In this document: positions 17,720-26,307 of the stretch, in pieces | How positions within the stretch are numbered: position 1 is the stretch's first letter | How the letters are laid out: each line of letters starts with the position of its first letter | Assembly: GCF_014645555.1 (NCBI RefSeq) | Contig: NZ_BMLY01000009.1 | Coordinates: 45,357 to 109,356 of the forward strand | Direction of reading: 5' to 3' | Source: Silvimonas amylolytica | GTDB taxonomy: Bacteria; Pseudomonadota; Gammaproteobacteria; Burkholderiales; Chitinibacteraceae | Length of the DNA: 64,000 bases | Notes under the pieces: model-generated | Database searches by the model: none | The model's input: only the letters and a program-made list of their open reading frames with translations | What the model was told of the DNA's origin: nothing | Position numbers and translations under genes: made by a program

Positions 17720-18757
17720 TCATGCTGCCGCCAGCGCGTCATCCGCGTCGCGGGCAGTCTCCTCCATTTCGTAAATCAGCCGCTCGCCCAGTGTGGCCAG
17801 ACCGTCGAAAAAAGTGCTCACAGCAGCATGCTGTGCGGCAGTCGAGTCCAGCTTGTACATGGCCTGGCGGAAAGCGTTGCCATCCTTCAGACCCTTGGTA
17901 TACCAGGCGATATGTTTGCGGGCAATCCGGCAACCGGAATACTCGCCATAAAACGCGTAAAGCTCGTCAAGGTGTTGCAACAATACAGCACGAATCTCGG
18001 TCACCTCTGGCGGCGGCAGGTTTTCACCCGTGGTCAGAAAGTGTGCAATCTCGCGGAACAACCAGGGCCGGCCCTGCGCCGCACGACCAATCATGATCGC
18101 GTCGGCACCGGTCTCGGCCAGTACGGCTTTGGCTTTTTGCGGCGTATCAATGTCGCCATTGGCAATCACTGGAATACGCAGCATGGATTTGACTTCACGG
18201 ATCAGCCCGTAGCGCGCGGCGCCGTTGTACATGTCTTCCCGCGTGCGGCCGTGCAGCGCCAGCGCGGCAATGCCGGCTGCCTGTGCGCGTTCGGCCACGC
18301 GCAGTACGTTTTCTTCCCCGTTGCAAAAACCTAGACGGGTTTTCAGCGTCACCGGCACATCTACCGCGGCAACGACGGCATCCAGAATCTCGCCCACCAG
18401 CGCTTCGTCTTTAAGCAGCGCAGAACCGGCCAGCTTGTTGCAGACCTTCTTGGCCGGGCAGCCCATATTGATGTCAATGATCTGCGCGCCCAGTTCTACA
18501 TTCAGCTTTGCCGCTTGCGCCAGCATGGCCGGGTCAGAGCCGGCAATCTGCACGGCAATCGGCCCGGGCTCGCCCGCGTGATCCATACGGCGGCGCGTCT
18601 TTTCGTTATCCCACAGTGCATTGTTGGCCGTGATCATCTCGGACACGGCGTAGCCTGCCCCGAAATGACGGCACAACTGGCGAAACGGTCTGTCCGTCAC
18701 ACCCGCCATGGGCGCTACGAACAGATTGTTTTGTAAGGGGAAAGGGCCGATCTGCAT
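17720..18757 (-). CDS. dusB: tRNA-dihydrouridine synthase B
   Basis: This FMN enzyme reduces uridines in the tRNA D-loop (U17 in E. coli). The 345-residue TIM-barrel protein has FVAPMAGVTDRPFR, the active-site Cys in DINMGCPAKKVCNKLAGSALL, LHGRTREDMYNG and the FMN-phosphate segment VIANGDIDTPQKA...GADAIMIGRAAQGRPWLF. The N-terminus MQIGPFPLQNNLFVAPMAG fits DusB. It is the first gene of dusB-fis-purH. The preceding 315 bp to the divergent gene at 19073 should carry its promoter. Confidence 0.96.
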   Translation of the reverse strand: MQIGPFPLQNNLFVAPMAGVTDRPFRQLCRHFGAGYAVSEMITANNALWDNEKTRRRMDHAGEPGPIAVQIAGSDPAMLAQAAKLNVELGAQIIDINMGCPAKKVCNKLAGSALLKDEALVGEILDAVVAAVDVPVTLKTRLGFCNGEENVLRVAERAQAAGIAALALHGRTREDMYNGAARYGLIREVKSMLRIPVIANGDIDTPQKAKAVLAETGADAIMIGRAAQGRPWLFREIAHFLTTGENLPPPEVTEIRAVLLQHLDELYAFYGEYSGCRIARKHIAWYTKGLKDGNAFRQAMYKLDSTAAQHAAVSTFFDGLATLGERLIYEMEETARDADDALAAA

Positions 18758-19072
18758 GGTGACCGCTGTCGCAGAAAAGGCCGGAATTCTACCGCCTGCT
18801 TATTTTTTGGGCAACCGCAACGGCTTGGGCGGTGTCACCAAAGCGTCACGCCGGGCGGTCAAAACCAGCACCGACGCCACTTGGGCAAGTTTTTGATCAT
18901 GCGCAAATCTTGCCGTTTGGCAGAACCGGCTTTTTTCTGACTCAATGCACACAGGGCTGAAACTTACGGCGATCAGCAGTCTCATCTGTAACGTTTATTT
19001 ACGCAAAGCGCATCAGAGGGGTTCACAATCGCTTGCACAGAGAACGAAACCCTCAGAACGAGTCGATAAAAC
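18758..19072. other. Divergent intergenic region, no gene seen
   Basis: This 315-bp gap separates the divergent dusB and the gene at 19073. It should hold both promoters. No clear -35/-10 pair, riboswitch or repeat was recognised. Confidence 0.4.
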
Positions 19073-20266
19073 ATGAACACACGTCGCCCTGCAGCCCGCC
19101 ACTCCTTGTATGCCTATGCCTGGGATCTGGCCGGGCGTGACACCCGGTCATCCGTGGATGAAATCCTGGATCTGGGTGTGGATGGCCTCAGCCTTGCCGC
19201 CAGCTATCACACTGGCAAATTCCTGCGCCCTCGTTCATCGGGCGCGGGCAAGGTGTATTTCCCGGAAGACGGCACGGTGTACTTCAACCCCGAGCCCGCG
19301 CGCTACCGCGCCATTCAGCCGCGCCCCCACTCTGACGCCGCCGTACGCCAGGTAGCGTATGACCTGGCTGAAGACGGCCGCCTCAAGCTCTCGGCCTGGA
19401 CCATCCTGTTCCATAACAGCCGCATGGGCGAAGCACACCCGGAACTCACGGTGAAGAACGCCTGGGGGGATGGTTACGTGTATGCCCCCTGCCCCATGCA
19501 GCCACAATTGATCGACTATGCCACGGATCTGGCCACGGATCTGGCCAATGCTTTACCCTGGCAAAGCCTGACGCTGGAATCGCCCGGCTGGACGCCCTAT
19601 GCACACGGGTATCACCACGAGTTCGCCCAGGTACGCAGCAACCTGTGGCTGGATACCATGATGGGTCTGTGCTTTTGCGACGCCTGTCAAACCCGTGCGC
19701 GTGAAGACGGCATCGATGCGGCAGGTCTGGCTGGCCGCATTCGCGATCGCGTAGATGGCTATCTGAACGGTCCGGCCGACGCCAGCGCAGACCAGGCCGC
19801 CTCCTGGCTAGCGGCAGATATCCTCGATGACATTGAGCTGGCCGCCTTTTTGCGTATGCGCCAGCGCCACGTCACGGGCATTGTCAGCCGTATCCGCGCA
19901 GCCATCCCGACTGAAGTTGCCCTTTATGTGATCCCGACCGTGCAACGCCCAACCGCGCAGACCTGGCTGGAAGGCACAGACCTCAAAGCATTGGCTTTTG
20001 CCGCCGACGGCATTGAAGTGCCGTTCTATGAGCCTGATGCCAACCGTGTGCTGGCCGATGCACTGGACACCATCCGCCGTGTTGGCGATGCCCGCCGTGT
20101 GCGCGGCATCCTGCGCCCTGGCGTACCGGATCTGGGTGATGGCGCCCAAACCGGCACGGCGTTGGCCGGATTGCATGCCATGGGGATCCAGGAGGTTGGT
20201 TTTTATAACTACGGCATGTTGCGCCAGGTTCATCTGGACGGGCTGCGTACCGTGCTCAAGCGCTAG
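19073..20266 (+). CDS. Uncharacterised protein, possibly a TIM-barrel glycoside-hydrolase-like fold
   Basis: I cannot name the family. The soluble 397-residue protein has no signal peptide. The pattern of alternating strands and helices, and segments such as SLYAYAWDLAG, GVDGLSLAASYHTGKFLRPR, LKLSAWTILFHNSRMG, GYVYAPCPMQPQ, LTLESPGWTPYAHGYHHEF and EVALYVIPTVQRPTAQTW, suggest a (beta/alpha)8 barrel like hypothetical glycosidases. Candidate acidic residues are the Glu in LTLESPG and the Glu in GIEVPFYEPDANR. A FCDACQTRA motif gives a lone CxxC. It is monocistronic, with a GC-rich hairpin just after the stop, and unrelated to hisC downstream. Confidence 0.6.
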   Translation: MNTRRPAARHSLYAYAWDLAGRDTRSSVDEILDLGVDGLSLAASYHTGKFLRPRSSGAGKVYFPEDGTVYFNPEPARYRAIQPRPHSDAAVRQVAYDLAEDGRLKLSAWTILFHNSRMGEAHPELTVKNAWGDGYVYAPCPMQPQLIDYATDLATDLANALPWQSLTLESPGWTPYAHGYHHEFAQVRSNLWLDTMMGLCFCDACQTRAREDGIDAAGLAGRIRDRVDGYLNGPADASADQAASWLAADILDDIELAAFLRMRQRHVTGIVSRIRAAIPTEVALYVIPTVQRPTAQTWLEGTDLKALAFAADGIEVPFYEPDANRVLADALDTIRRVGDARRVRGILRPGVPDLGDGAQTGTALAGLHAMGIQEVGFYNYGMLRQVHLDGLRTVLKR

Positions 20267-20274
20267 CCGCATGG

Positions 20275-20300
20275 GCAGCAGGGGGCTGGCCCCCTGCTGC
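20275..20300. repeat. Perfect 12-bp-stem hairpin without T-run
   Basis: GCAGCAGGGGGC (20275-20286), a TG loop and GCCCCCTGCTGC (20289-20300) form a perfect stem. No T-tract follows, so this is not a classical Rho-independent terminator. It may block exonucleases or mark a factor-dependent stop before hisC. Confidence 0.6.
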
Positions 20301-20370
20301 ACCGCCGCAGTCCGGGCACCGCTTCGTGGTAGGATGTCTCTCCATCAACCTGATCTCGTGAACCAATGCC

Positions 20371-21429
20371 ATGAGCCGTTTCTGGAGCCCCATCGTCCAA
20401 ACGCTGACCCCGTATGTACCGGGTGAGCAGCCCAAGATTGCCAATCTCATCAAGCTCAATACCAACGAGAACCCGTACGGCCCGTCCCCGCGCGTGCTGG
20501 AAGCCATTGCTGCAGAAAGCAGTGACGCGCTGCGCCTGTATCCGGACCCGAACTCGGATCGTCTCAAGCAGACCATCGCCAGTTATCACGGTATTGCGCC
20601 CAATGAAGTGTTTGTTGGCAACGGTTCAGACGAAGTGCTGGCTCATGTGTTCATGGCGTTGCTCAAGCATGACAAGCCGCTGCTGCATCCAGATATCAGC
20701 TACTCGTTCTACCCGGTGTACTGTGGTCTTTATGGGGTGAACAGCAAGCTCGTGCCGCTGGATGATCAGATGCGCATCAACCCGGCCGATTACGACCAGG
20801 ATTGCGGCGCCATCATCATCGCCAACCCCAACGCCCCGACTGGCATTGCGCTCACCGCTGCCGAGATTGAAACCCTGGTGCAGGCCCATCCGGACCAGGT
20901 TGTGGTGATTGACGAAGCGTATATCGATTTCGGTGGCGAGACCGTTATTCCGCTCATCAAGCGCTACCCCAATTTGCTGGTCATCCAGACACTTTCCAAG
21001 TCCCGCTCGCTGGCAGGCTTGCGCATCGGCTTTGCGGTTGGCCACCCGGCCTTGATCGAAGGTCTGGAGCGCGTGAAGAACAGTTTCAACAGCTATCCGC
21101 TTGATCGCATTGCCATTGCTGCAGGCGTGGCCGCGTACGAAGACGAGAGCCACTTCCAGCGCACAACCCAAGCCGTGATTGCTACGCGCAACAATCTGGT
21201 AGCCGGTCTCAAACTACTGGGTTTTGACGTGCTGCCCTCAGCGACCAACTTCGTGTTTGCGCGCCACCCACGCCACGATGCGGCCAGACTCGCGGCTGAT
21301 CTGCGCGCCAAAGCAATCCTGGTACGACACTTCAAACAAGCACGGATTGACCAGTACTTGCGCATCAGTATTGGCACAGACGAACAGTGCGAAGCGCTGG
21401 TGAACGCGCTGCAAGAGCTGATTGCGTGA
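20371..21429 (+). CDS. hisC: Histidinol-phosphate aminotransferase
   Basis: This PLP enzyme makes histidinol phosphate from imidazole-acetol phosphate and Glu. The 352-residue fold-type I aminotransferase has [14 protein letters not shown] at the N-terminus, [18 protein letters not shown] and the PLP lysine in [16 protein letters not shown]. The C-terminus [19 protein letters not shown] segment (here [19 protein letters not shown]) fits HisC. It stands alone, not in a his operon, so it may be one of two paralogues, perhaps with broader aromatic activity. A strong terminator follows 24 nt after the stop. Confidence 0.92.
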   Translation: MSRFWSPIVQTLTPYVPGEQPKIANLIKLNTNENPYGPSPRVLEAIAAESSDALRLYPDPNSDRLKQTIASYHGIAPNEVFVGNGSDEVLAHVFMALLKHDKPLLHPDISYSFYPVYCGLYGVNSKLVPLDDQMRINPADYDQDCGAIIIANPNAPTGIALTAAEIETLVQAHPDQVVVIDEAYIDFGGETVIPLIKRYPNLLVIQTLSKSRSLAGLRIGFAVGHPALIEGLERVKNSFNSYPLDRIAIAAGVAAYEDESHFQRTTQAVIATRNNLVAGLKLLGFDVLPSATNFVFARHPRHDAARLAADLRAKAILVRHFKQARIDQYLRISIGTDEQCEALVNALQELIA

Positions 21430-21452
21430 TTGGGGCTTGATCCCCCTCGGAG

Positions 21453-21476
21453 AGCCCGGCCTGGCCGGGCTTTTTT
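21453..21476 (+). terminator. Rho-independent terminator after hisC
   Basis: AGCCCGGC (21453-21460) pairs with GCCGGGCT (21464-21471), followed by a T-run. Confidence 0.9.
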
Positions 21477-21618
21477 ACGTGCTTCGACATGCCAAATGCA
21501 TAAGCAAGTCCTGATGGCCAATCTGCCGTTCCAATTTGGCGACACCCGCCGCGCCAGGCTTGCGGCACTGCACACCCGGGGTTAATGTGCCCAACACAGA
21601 ACATACGGAAAAACCCTG

Positions 21619-22188
21619 ATGCCGCTCCTGATTTTCTTCGCTCTGATCGTGGTTGTGCTGGTGTATTTCGTGATGATCTACAACAACCTGGTCAGCCTGA
21701 AACACAACATCGGCCGGGCCTGGTCCAATATCGACGTGTTGCTCAAGCAGCGCCACGACGAACTTCCCAAGCTGGTAGAGACCTGCAAGCACTACATGCA
21801 GTTTGAGGCCGAAACCCTGGAGAAAATCATGCTGGCGCGCGGCGGTGTGGCGCAAGCGCGCGAGCAACGCGACATGGTGGCGCTGGGTGCGGCCGAGCAA
21901 CAACTGCGCAACCGTCTGGGCGCTCTTTATGCAACCGTTGAGGCCTACCCGGAACTGCGCGCCAATATGCAGTTTCAGCATCTGGTCGGACGCATTACTC
22001 AACTGGAGAACGATATTGCCGATCGCCGCGAGTTCTACAATGACACCGTGAACGTCAACAACGTGCGCATCGAACAGTTCCCGGACGTCATCGTCGCCAA
22101 CGCTTTTCATTTCAAGCCAGCGCAACTACTGGAATTCGATAGCCACGACAAACAAGATGTCTCAGTTGGCACCCTGTTTCAGCGCTGA
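21619..22188 (+). CDS. lemA: LemA-family protein
   Basis: The 189-residue protein has one N-terminal transmembrane helix (LLIFFALIVVVLVYFVMIYN) followed by the cytosolic or periplasmic helical LemA domain: NNLVSLKHNIGRAWSNIDVLLKQRHDELPKLVETCKHY is the conserved block, and VNNVRIEQFPDVIVANAFHFKPAQLLEF is the usual ending. Its biochemical role is unknown. It is paired with a GIDE-domain membrane protein 32 nt downstream, an association common in bacteria, which suggests joint action at the membrane. Confidence 0.92.
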   Translation: MPLLIFFALIVVVLVYFVMIYNNLVSLKHNIGRAWSNIDVLLKQRHDELPKLVETCKHYMQFEAETLEKIMLARGGVAQAREQRDMVALGAAEQQLRNRLGALYATVEAYPELRANMQFQHLVGRITQLENDIADRREFYNDTVNVNNVRIEQFPDVIVANAFHFKPAQLLEFDSHDKQDVSVGTLFQR

Positions 22189-22220
22189 TATCCCGGCTTA
22201 CTCACTCCATACCAGGCACC

Positions 22221-23222
22221 ATGCTTCAGCTTCCTTTTGACAACCTCTGGCTAGACCGTTTGCGTCGCTGGCCCCTCGGCGGCTGCATGCTGGCAGCCCA
22301 GGCCGTGGTGCTTACCACGGGTGCATCACACGTTCATCGCCCGCGGGATTTTCTGCTGCTGCTATGCCTGATCGCAGTCATGTCCGGCTTCGCCTGGGTG
22401 CATCATCGCCGACGCTACATGCTCATGGGGGGCACGCCCCTGACGCGTATTGGCTCCGCACCGCAAGGTTATGTACAAGTGGCCGGGTTTGCCCAGGCGC
22501 TGGATGACGGCCCACTGGTTTGCCCTGGCATAGACATGCGCTGCGTGTGGTATCAAGTGGTGGTGGAACAGCGCATGTCCGGCATGCAAAATAGTGGCGA
22601 ATACCGCTACGTGGACACATTGCAAAGCGCGCATGGCTTTTTGCTGGCGGATGATACCGGTCGCTGCCTGATCGACCCGGATAGCGCAGAAATCCGCAGT
22701 ACCGACACCATGGTCGAACACAAAGACAACTGGCGCTATACCGCCCGCATGATCTGCGAAGGCGAACCCATCTACGCCATTGGCGAGTTTGTCTCTGTGC
22801 GTGAGCAACCGGTGGATATGAAACTGGCCGTGTCGCAAAAGCTGGCAGAGTGGAAACGGGATCGGGCCGATTTACTGCGGCGCTTTGACACCGACCGTAA
22901 CGGCCAGATTGACGAAAACGAATGGACCGCCGCACGACACGCGGCGGAGCGCGAAGTCAGCGACGAAACCGCTGAGGTCAACATGCAAGCGCCTGCCCAT
23001 GTCATGCGCGCCAGCCGTGATGGCCGGCCTTTCCTCGTCGCCACAGAAGATCCATCAGAAGGTGTCTCGCGCAACCGGCGCTGGGCGTGGCTACATCTGG
23101 TTCTGCTGATTGCCATACTGTTCGGCACGCTGTATCTGGCACACCACCCAGACCGAATCCCCGGCCATCGCGCTGCACCAGTCGATACCTTGACCGGGGC
23201 CAGCAACACCGGGACCCCCTGA
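22221..23222 (+). CDS. Membrane protein with GIDE-like domain and an EF-hand
   Basis: The protein has 333 residues. Two N-terminal hydrophobic segments (about residues 20-40 and 45-60) are followed by a GIDE-like domain (the E3-ligase-associated module of bacterial LemA partners) with CPGIDMRCVWYQVVVEQR and GFLLADDTGRCLIDPDSAEI. Near residue 220 lies a canonical 12-residue EF-hand loop, DTDRNGQIDENE, with Ca ligands at positions 1, 3, 5, 7, 9 and 12. A C-terminal transmembrane helix (AWLHLVLLIAILFGTLYLAH) follows. It is co-transcribed with lemA. No RING or ubiquitin system is implied. The EF-hand suggests calcium dependence, which is inference. Confidence 0.75.
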   Translation: MLQLPFDNLWLDRLRRWPLGGCMLAAQAVVLTTGASHVHRPRDFLLLLCLIAVMSGFAWVHHRRRYMLMGGTPLTRIGSAPQGYVQVAGFAQALDDGPLVCPGIDMRCVWYQVVVEQRMSGMQNSGEYRYVDTLQSAHGFLLADDTGRCLIDPDSAEIRSTDTMVEHKDNWRYTARMICEGEPIYAIGEFVSVREQPVDMKLAVSQKLAEWKRDRADLLRRFDTDRNGQIDENEWTAARHAAEREVSDETAEVNMQAPAHVMRASRDGRPFLVATEDPSEGVSRNRRWAWLHLVLLIAILFGTLYLAHHPDRIPGHRAAPVDTLTGASNTGTP

Positions 23223-23297
23223 TACGCGCGCCGGCCCTTCGCCGGTGCGCCCGCCCGGCGTACAATCACGCTTTACGCCCACCGGATCTGAACCCGC

Positions 23298-24896
23298 ATG
23301 CGCATCGCTCTTGCCCAAATCAATGCTGTCGTTGGCGATCTGCCCGGCAATCTGGACCTGATCCTCGCCGCCGTGACCGAGGCGCGCAAACAAGGCGCAG
23401 ACCTCATCCTGACGCCCGAACTGGCATTGACCGGATACCCGCCCGAAGACCTGTTATTGCGCCCGGCTTTTCTGGACGAATGCCGCAAAGCGATTGGCCG
23501 CCTGATTGATGAAGTAGATGGCATTACGCTGGTCATCGGCCATCCGCATGGCAGCGGCGAAGACCGCTTCAACTGCGCAACGGTGATTCGCGATGGGCAT
23601 CTCCTGGGCCGCTATGAAAAAATGTTGTTGCCCAATGACGAAGTATTCGACGAAGTCCGTTACTTCACGCCGGGCGTGCAACCACTGGTGTTTGAACAAA
23701 ACGGCACGCAAATCGGCATTGTGATCTGCGAAGACGCCTGGGATATCGATCCCGCCAGCGCAGCACGTGAAGCTGGCGCAGAACTGCTGCTGGTGCTGAA
23801 TGCCTCGCCCTACCACCTGAACAAGCAAACCACGCGACTGGAAGTGCTGGGCCAGCGCGTGGAAGAAACCGGTATCCCGCTGGTGTACGTCAATATGGTC
23901 GGCGGCCAGGATGAACTGGTGTTCGATGGCCACTCTTTTGCGCTGAACCGCGAAGGCAAACTCGTCGCACAATTGCCGGCTTTTGAGTCTGCCCTGCAAG
24001 TGATCGACTTCAAGGGTGGCGATCTCTTGCCAACGGCCATCGTGCCGGCATTGTCTGAAGAAGCCAGTGTCTGGGCGGCGCTGGTCACCGGCGTGCGGGA
24101 CTATATCGGCAAGAACCGTTTCCCCGGCATTTTGCTGGGCCTCTCCGGCGGGATCGACTCGGCTGTGGTGCTTGCGATTGCCTGCGATGCGTTGGGTGCC
24201 GACAAAGTCCATGCGGTCATGATGCCCTCACGCTACACGGCAGATATCTCGGTCAATGACTCGCGCGAGATGATTCAGCGCCTGGGCTGCAAGTATTCCG
24301 AAATCGAAATCTGGCCGATGTACGAGGCCTTCATGGGTGGCCTTGCACCAGAGTTCGAAGGGCTCAAGGAAGATACCACCGAAGAAAACCTGCAAAGCCG
24401 GATTCGCGGTACGCTTTTGATGGCGCTCTCCAACAAGAGCGGCAAGCTGGTGCTCACCACCGGCAACAAGTCAGAAATGACGACGGGCTACGCCACACTC
24501 TACGGCGATATGGCCGGCGGTTTTGCGGTGCTTAAAGACGTGGCCAAGACGCTGGTTTACCGTCTTGCACGCTGGCGCAATACCGTCAGTGATGTCATCC
24601 CCGATCGCATCATTACCCGCCCGCCTTCGGCTGAACTGCGCCCGGACCAGAAAGATCAGGACAGCTTGCCCGCGTATGAAATCCTCGATGCCATCCTGGC
24701 GATGTACGTCGAGGATAACCTTTCCAAAGCGGATATCGTGGCACGCGGGTTTGAAACTGCGGATGTCGAGCGCGTGGTCAAATTGTTAAAGATCAACGAA
24801 TACAAGCGCCGCCAGGCCCCGGTTGGCCCGCGTGTGACCAACCGTGCTTTCGGTAAAGACTGGCGCATGCCGATCACGCACCGCTTCAACCTGTAA
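23298..24896 (+). CDS. nadE: Glutamine-dependent NAD+ synthetase
   Basis: This enzyme amidates nicotinate adenine dinucleotide with ATP and glutamine in the last step of NAD synthesis. The 532-residue protein has an N-terminal nitrilase-like glutaminase with the Glu-Lys-Cys triad in LTPELALTGYPPEDLL, GRYEKMLLPN and IGIVICEDAWD. The C-terminal synthetase has the P-loop LLGLSGGIDSAVVLAIA and the segment VLTTGNKSEMTTGYATLYGDMAGGFAVL. Carrying the glutaminase means it does not rely on free ammonia. The start ATG follows GGAT by 8 nt. A terminator lies 16 nt after the stop. Confidence 0.97.
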   Translation: MRIALAQINAVVGDLPGNLDLILAAVTEARKQGADLILTPELALTGYPPEDLLLRPAFLDECRKAIGRLIDEVDGITLVIGHPHGSGEDRFNCATVIRDGHLLGRYEKMLLPNDEVFDEVRYFTPGVQPLVFEQNGTQIGIVICEDAWDIDPASAAREAGAELLLVLNASPYHLNKQTTRLEVLGQRVEETGIPLVYVNMVGGQDELVFDGHSFALNREGKLVAQLPAFESALQVIDFKGGDLLPTAIVPALSEEASVWAALVTGVRDYIGKNRFPGILLGLSGGIDSAVVLAIACDALGADKVHAVMMPSRYTADISVNDSREMIQRLGCKYSEIEIWPMYEAFMGGLAPEFEGLKEDTTEENLQSRIRGTLLMALSNKSGKLVLTTGNKSEMTTGYATLYGDMAGGFAVLKDVAKTLVYRLARWRNTVSDVIPDRIITRPPSAELRPDQKDQDSLPAYEILDAILAMYVEDNLSKADIVARGFETADVERVVKLLKINEYKRRQAPVGPRVTNRAFGKDWRMPITHRFNL

Positions 24897-24912
24897 ACAG
24901 AACACGCATGAC

Positions 24913-24936
24913 AAGGGGGCTTTTGCCCCCTTTTTT
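24913..24936 (+). terminator. Rho-independent terminator after nadE
   Basis: AAGGGGGC (24913-24920), loop TTTT, GCCCCCTT (24925-24932), with T continuing to 24936. Confidence 0.92.
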
Positions 24937-24967
24937 ATTGATCGACCAGACTGGAGAACCAGCAACC

Positions 24968-25498
24968 ATGACCGCCCCCGTTCTGATCCTGCCCGGCCTG
25001 TATAGCTCCGGCCCTCAACACTGGCAAAGCCACTGGGAGGCTGCCCACCCGGATTTCAAACGTGTTGAACAAGCCGATTGGGAAACGCCCCATTGCGCGG
25101 ACTGGGTCGCCAACCTTGATGCCGCGATCGCGCAATGTGACGAGCCACCGGTCCTGGTCGGCCATAGTCTGGCGTGTACATTGATTGGCAAATGGGCAGA
25201 ACAACACAAGCGCCCGATCAAGGGTGCCTTGCTGGTTGGTCCCAGCGATATTGAAGCGCCCAGTTACCCGGAAGGCACGACCGGCTTTGGCAAGATGGTG
25301 ACCATACCCTTGCCGTTTCCAACGATTGTGGTCGCCAGCAGCAACGATGAATACGTCACCCTGACCCGAGCGCGTGAGTTTGCTGCCAACTGGGGCAGTG
25401 AAGTGGTCGAGGTCGGCCCGCTGGGGCACATTAACAGCAGCAGCGACCTGGGAATGTGGCCTCAAGGATTTGCGTTGCTACAAAAACTGCTCGGCTGA
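24968..25498 (+). CDS. RBBP9/YdeN-type serine hydrolase
   Basis: The 176-residue alpha/beta hydrolase begins VLILPGLYSSGPQHWQSHWE, the RBBP9/YdeN signature. The nucleophile is in LVGHSLACTLIGKW, the acid is in ASSNDEYVTL, and the histidine is in VGPLGHINSSSDLGMWPQG. Substrates of this family are mostly unknown. The ATG at 24968 has GGAGA about 9 nt upstream; 20 more in-frame codons upstream overlap the nadE terminator and are rejected. Its relation to neighbours is not evident. Confidence 0.88.
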   Translation: MTAPVLILPGLYSSGPQHWQSHWEAAHPDFKRVEQADWETPHCADWVANLDAAIAQCDEPPVLVGHSLACTLIGKWAEQHKRPIKGALLVGPSDIEAPSYPEGTTGFGKMVTIPLPFPTIVVASSNDEYVTLTRAREFAANWGSEVVEVGPLGHINSSSDLGMWPQGFALLQKLLG

Positions 25499-25571
25499 TC
25501 AGCCAGCAAACTGTGACTGGCCAAACCCGGGCATGGCGGTAGACTTCTGACTCTTTCGCAGGAAAGAAACC

Positions 25572-26216
25572 ATGTCCGGCATTCACAGCCTCGCCCTGTT
25601 CATCCTCTCCGGCCTTTTGCTGAACATCGCCCCCGGCCCAGACTCCTTCTACATTGTGACCCGCAGCGTCACCCAGGGCTTCAGAGCCGGTTCCGCCGCA
25701 GCACTGGGCATTGGTGCGGGGACCATGGTGCATATCTTCGCTGCGGCATTTGGCTTGTCTGCTGTGCTGGCGACCTCTGCGATGGCGTTTACCATCGTCA
25801 AACTGATGGGTGCGGCGTATCTGTTGTACATCGGCATTGGCATGCTGCGTTCACGGGCGAAACATACGGCGGCCGACCAATCCGACAGCCCGGTCATTCC
25901 GCCAGCCACACTGTGGGAGATATTCCGGCAGGGTTTCTGGACCAATGTACTCAACCCGAAAGTCGCCTTGTTCTTTCTGGCGTTTGTACCTCAGTTCATC
26001 AACTCCGACGCACCGCATACCGCACTGTCTTTCATCATTCTCGGGCTGATCTTCAACTTCAACGGCATGCTGTGGTGCCATTTCCTGGCACTGTCTGCGC
26101 ATCAGGCTGCGCAACGCTTGCGCGGCACGGGGCGCTTTACGATGTGGTTGAACCGGGTGATGGGGAGTGTGTTTGTTTATCTGGGGGTGAAGCTAGCGTT
26201 GGTCCAGCAGCGGTAA
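25572..26216 (+). CDS. LysE-family amino-acid exporter
   Basis: The 214-residue inner-membrane protein has about six transmembrane helices. The N-terminal ILSGLLLNIAPGPDSFYIVTRSVTQGFRAG contains the NxxPGPD motif of the RhtB/LysE superfamily. A second conserved block is FWTNVLNPKVALFFLAFVPQFI. These are proton-driven exporters of amino acids such as homoserine, threonine or lysine; the exact cargo cannot be told. It has a good ribosome-binding site (AGGAAAG) and stands as a single gene. Confidence 0.9.
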   Translation: MSGIHSLALFILSGLLLNIAPGPDSFYIVTRSVTQGFRAGSAAALGIGAGTMVHIFAAAFGLSAVLATSAMAFTIVKLMGAAYLLYIGIGMLRSRAKHTAADQSDSPVIPPATLWEIFRQGFWTNVLNPKVALFFLAFVPQFINSDAPHTALSFIILGLIFNFNGMLWCHFLALSAHQAAQRLRGTGRFTMWLNRVMGSVFVYLGVKLALVQQR

Positions 26217-26307
26217 GGACGTGTTAGCGTCTTCAGCGTGAGGCTCAAAGGCGTTTCAAACCCCGGGATTGCCCGACGTTAAAACAACCGTACCGCCGGG
26301 CTCTCCC

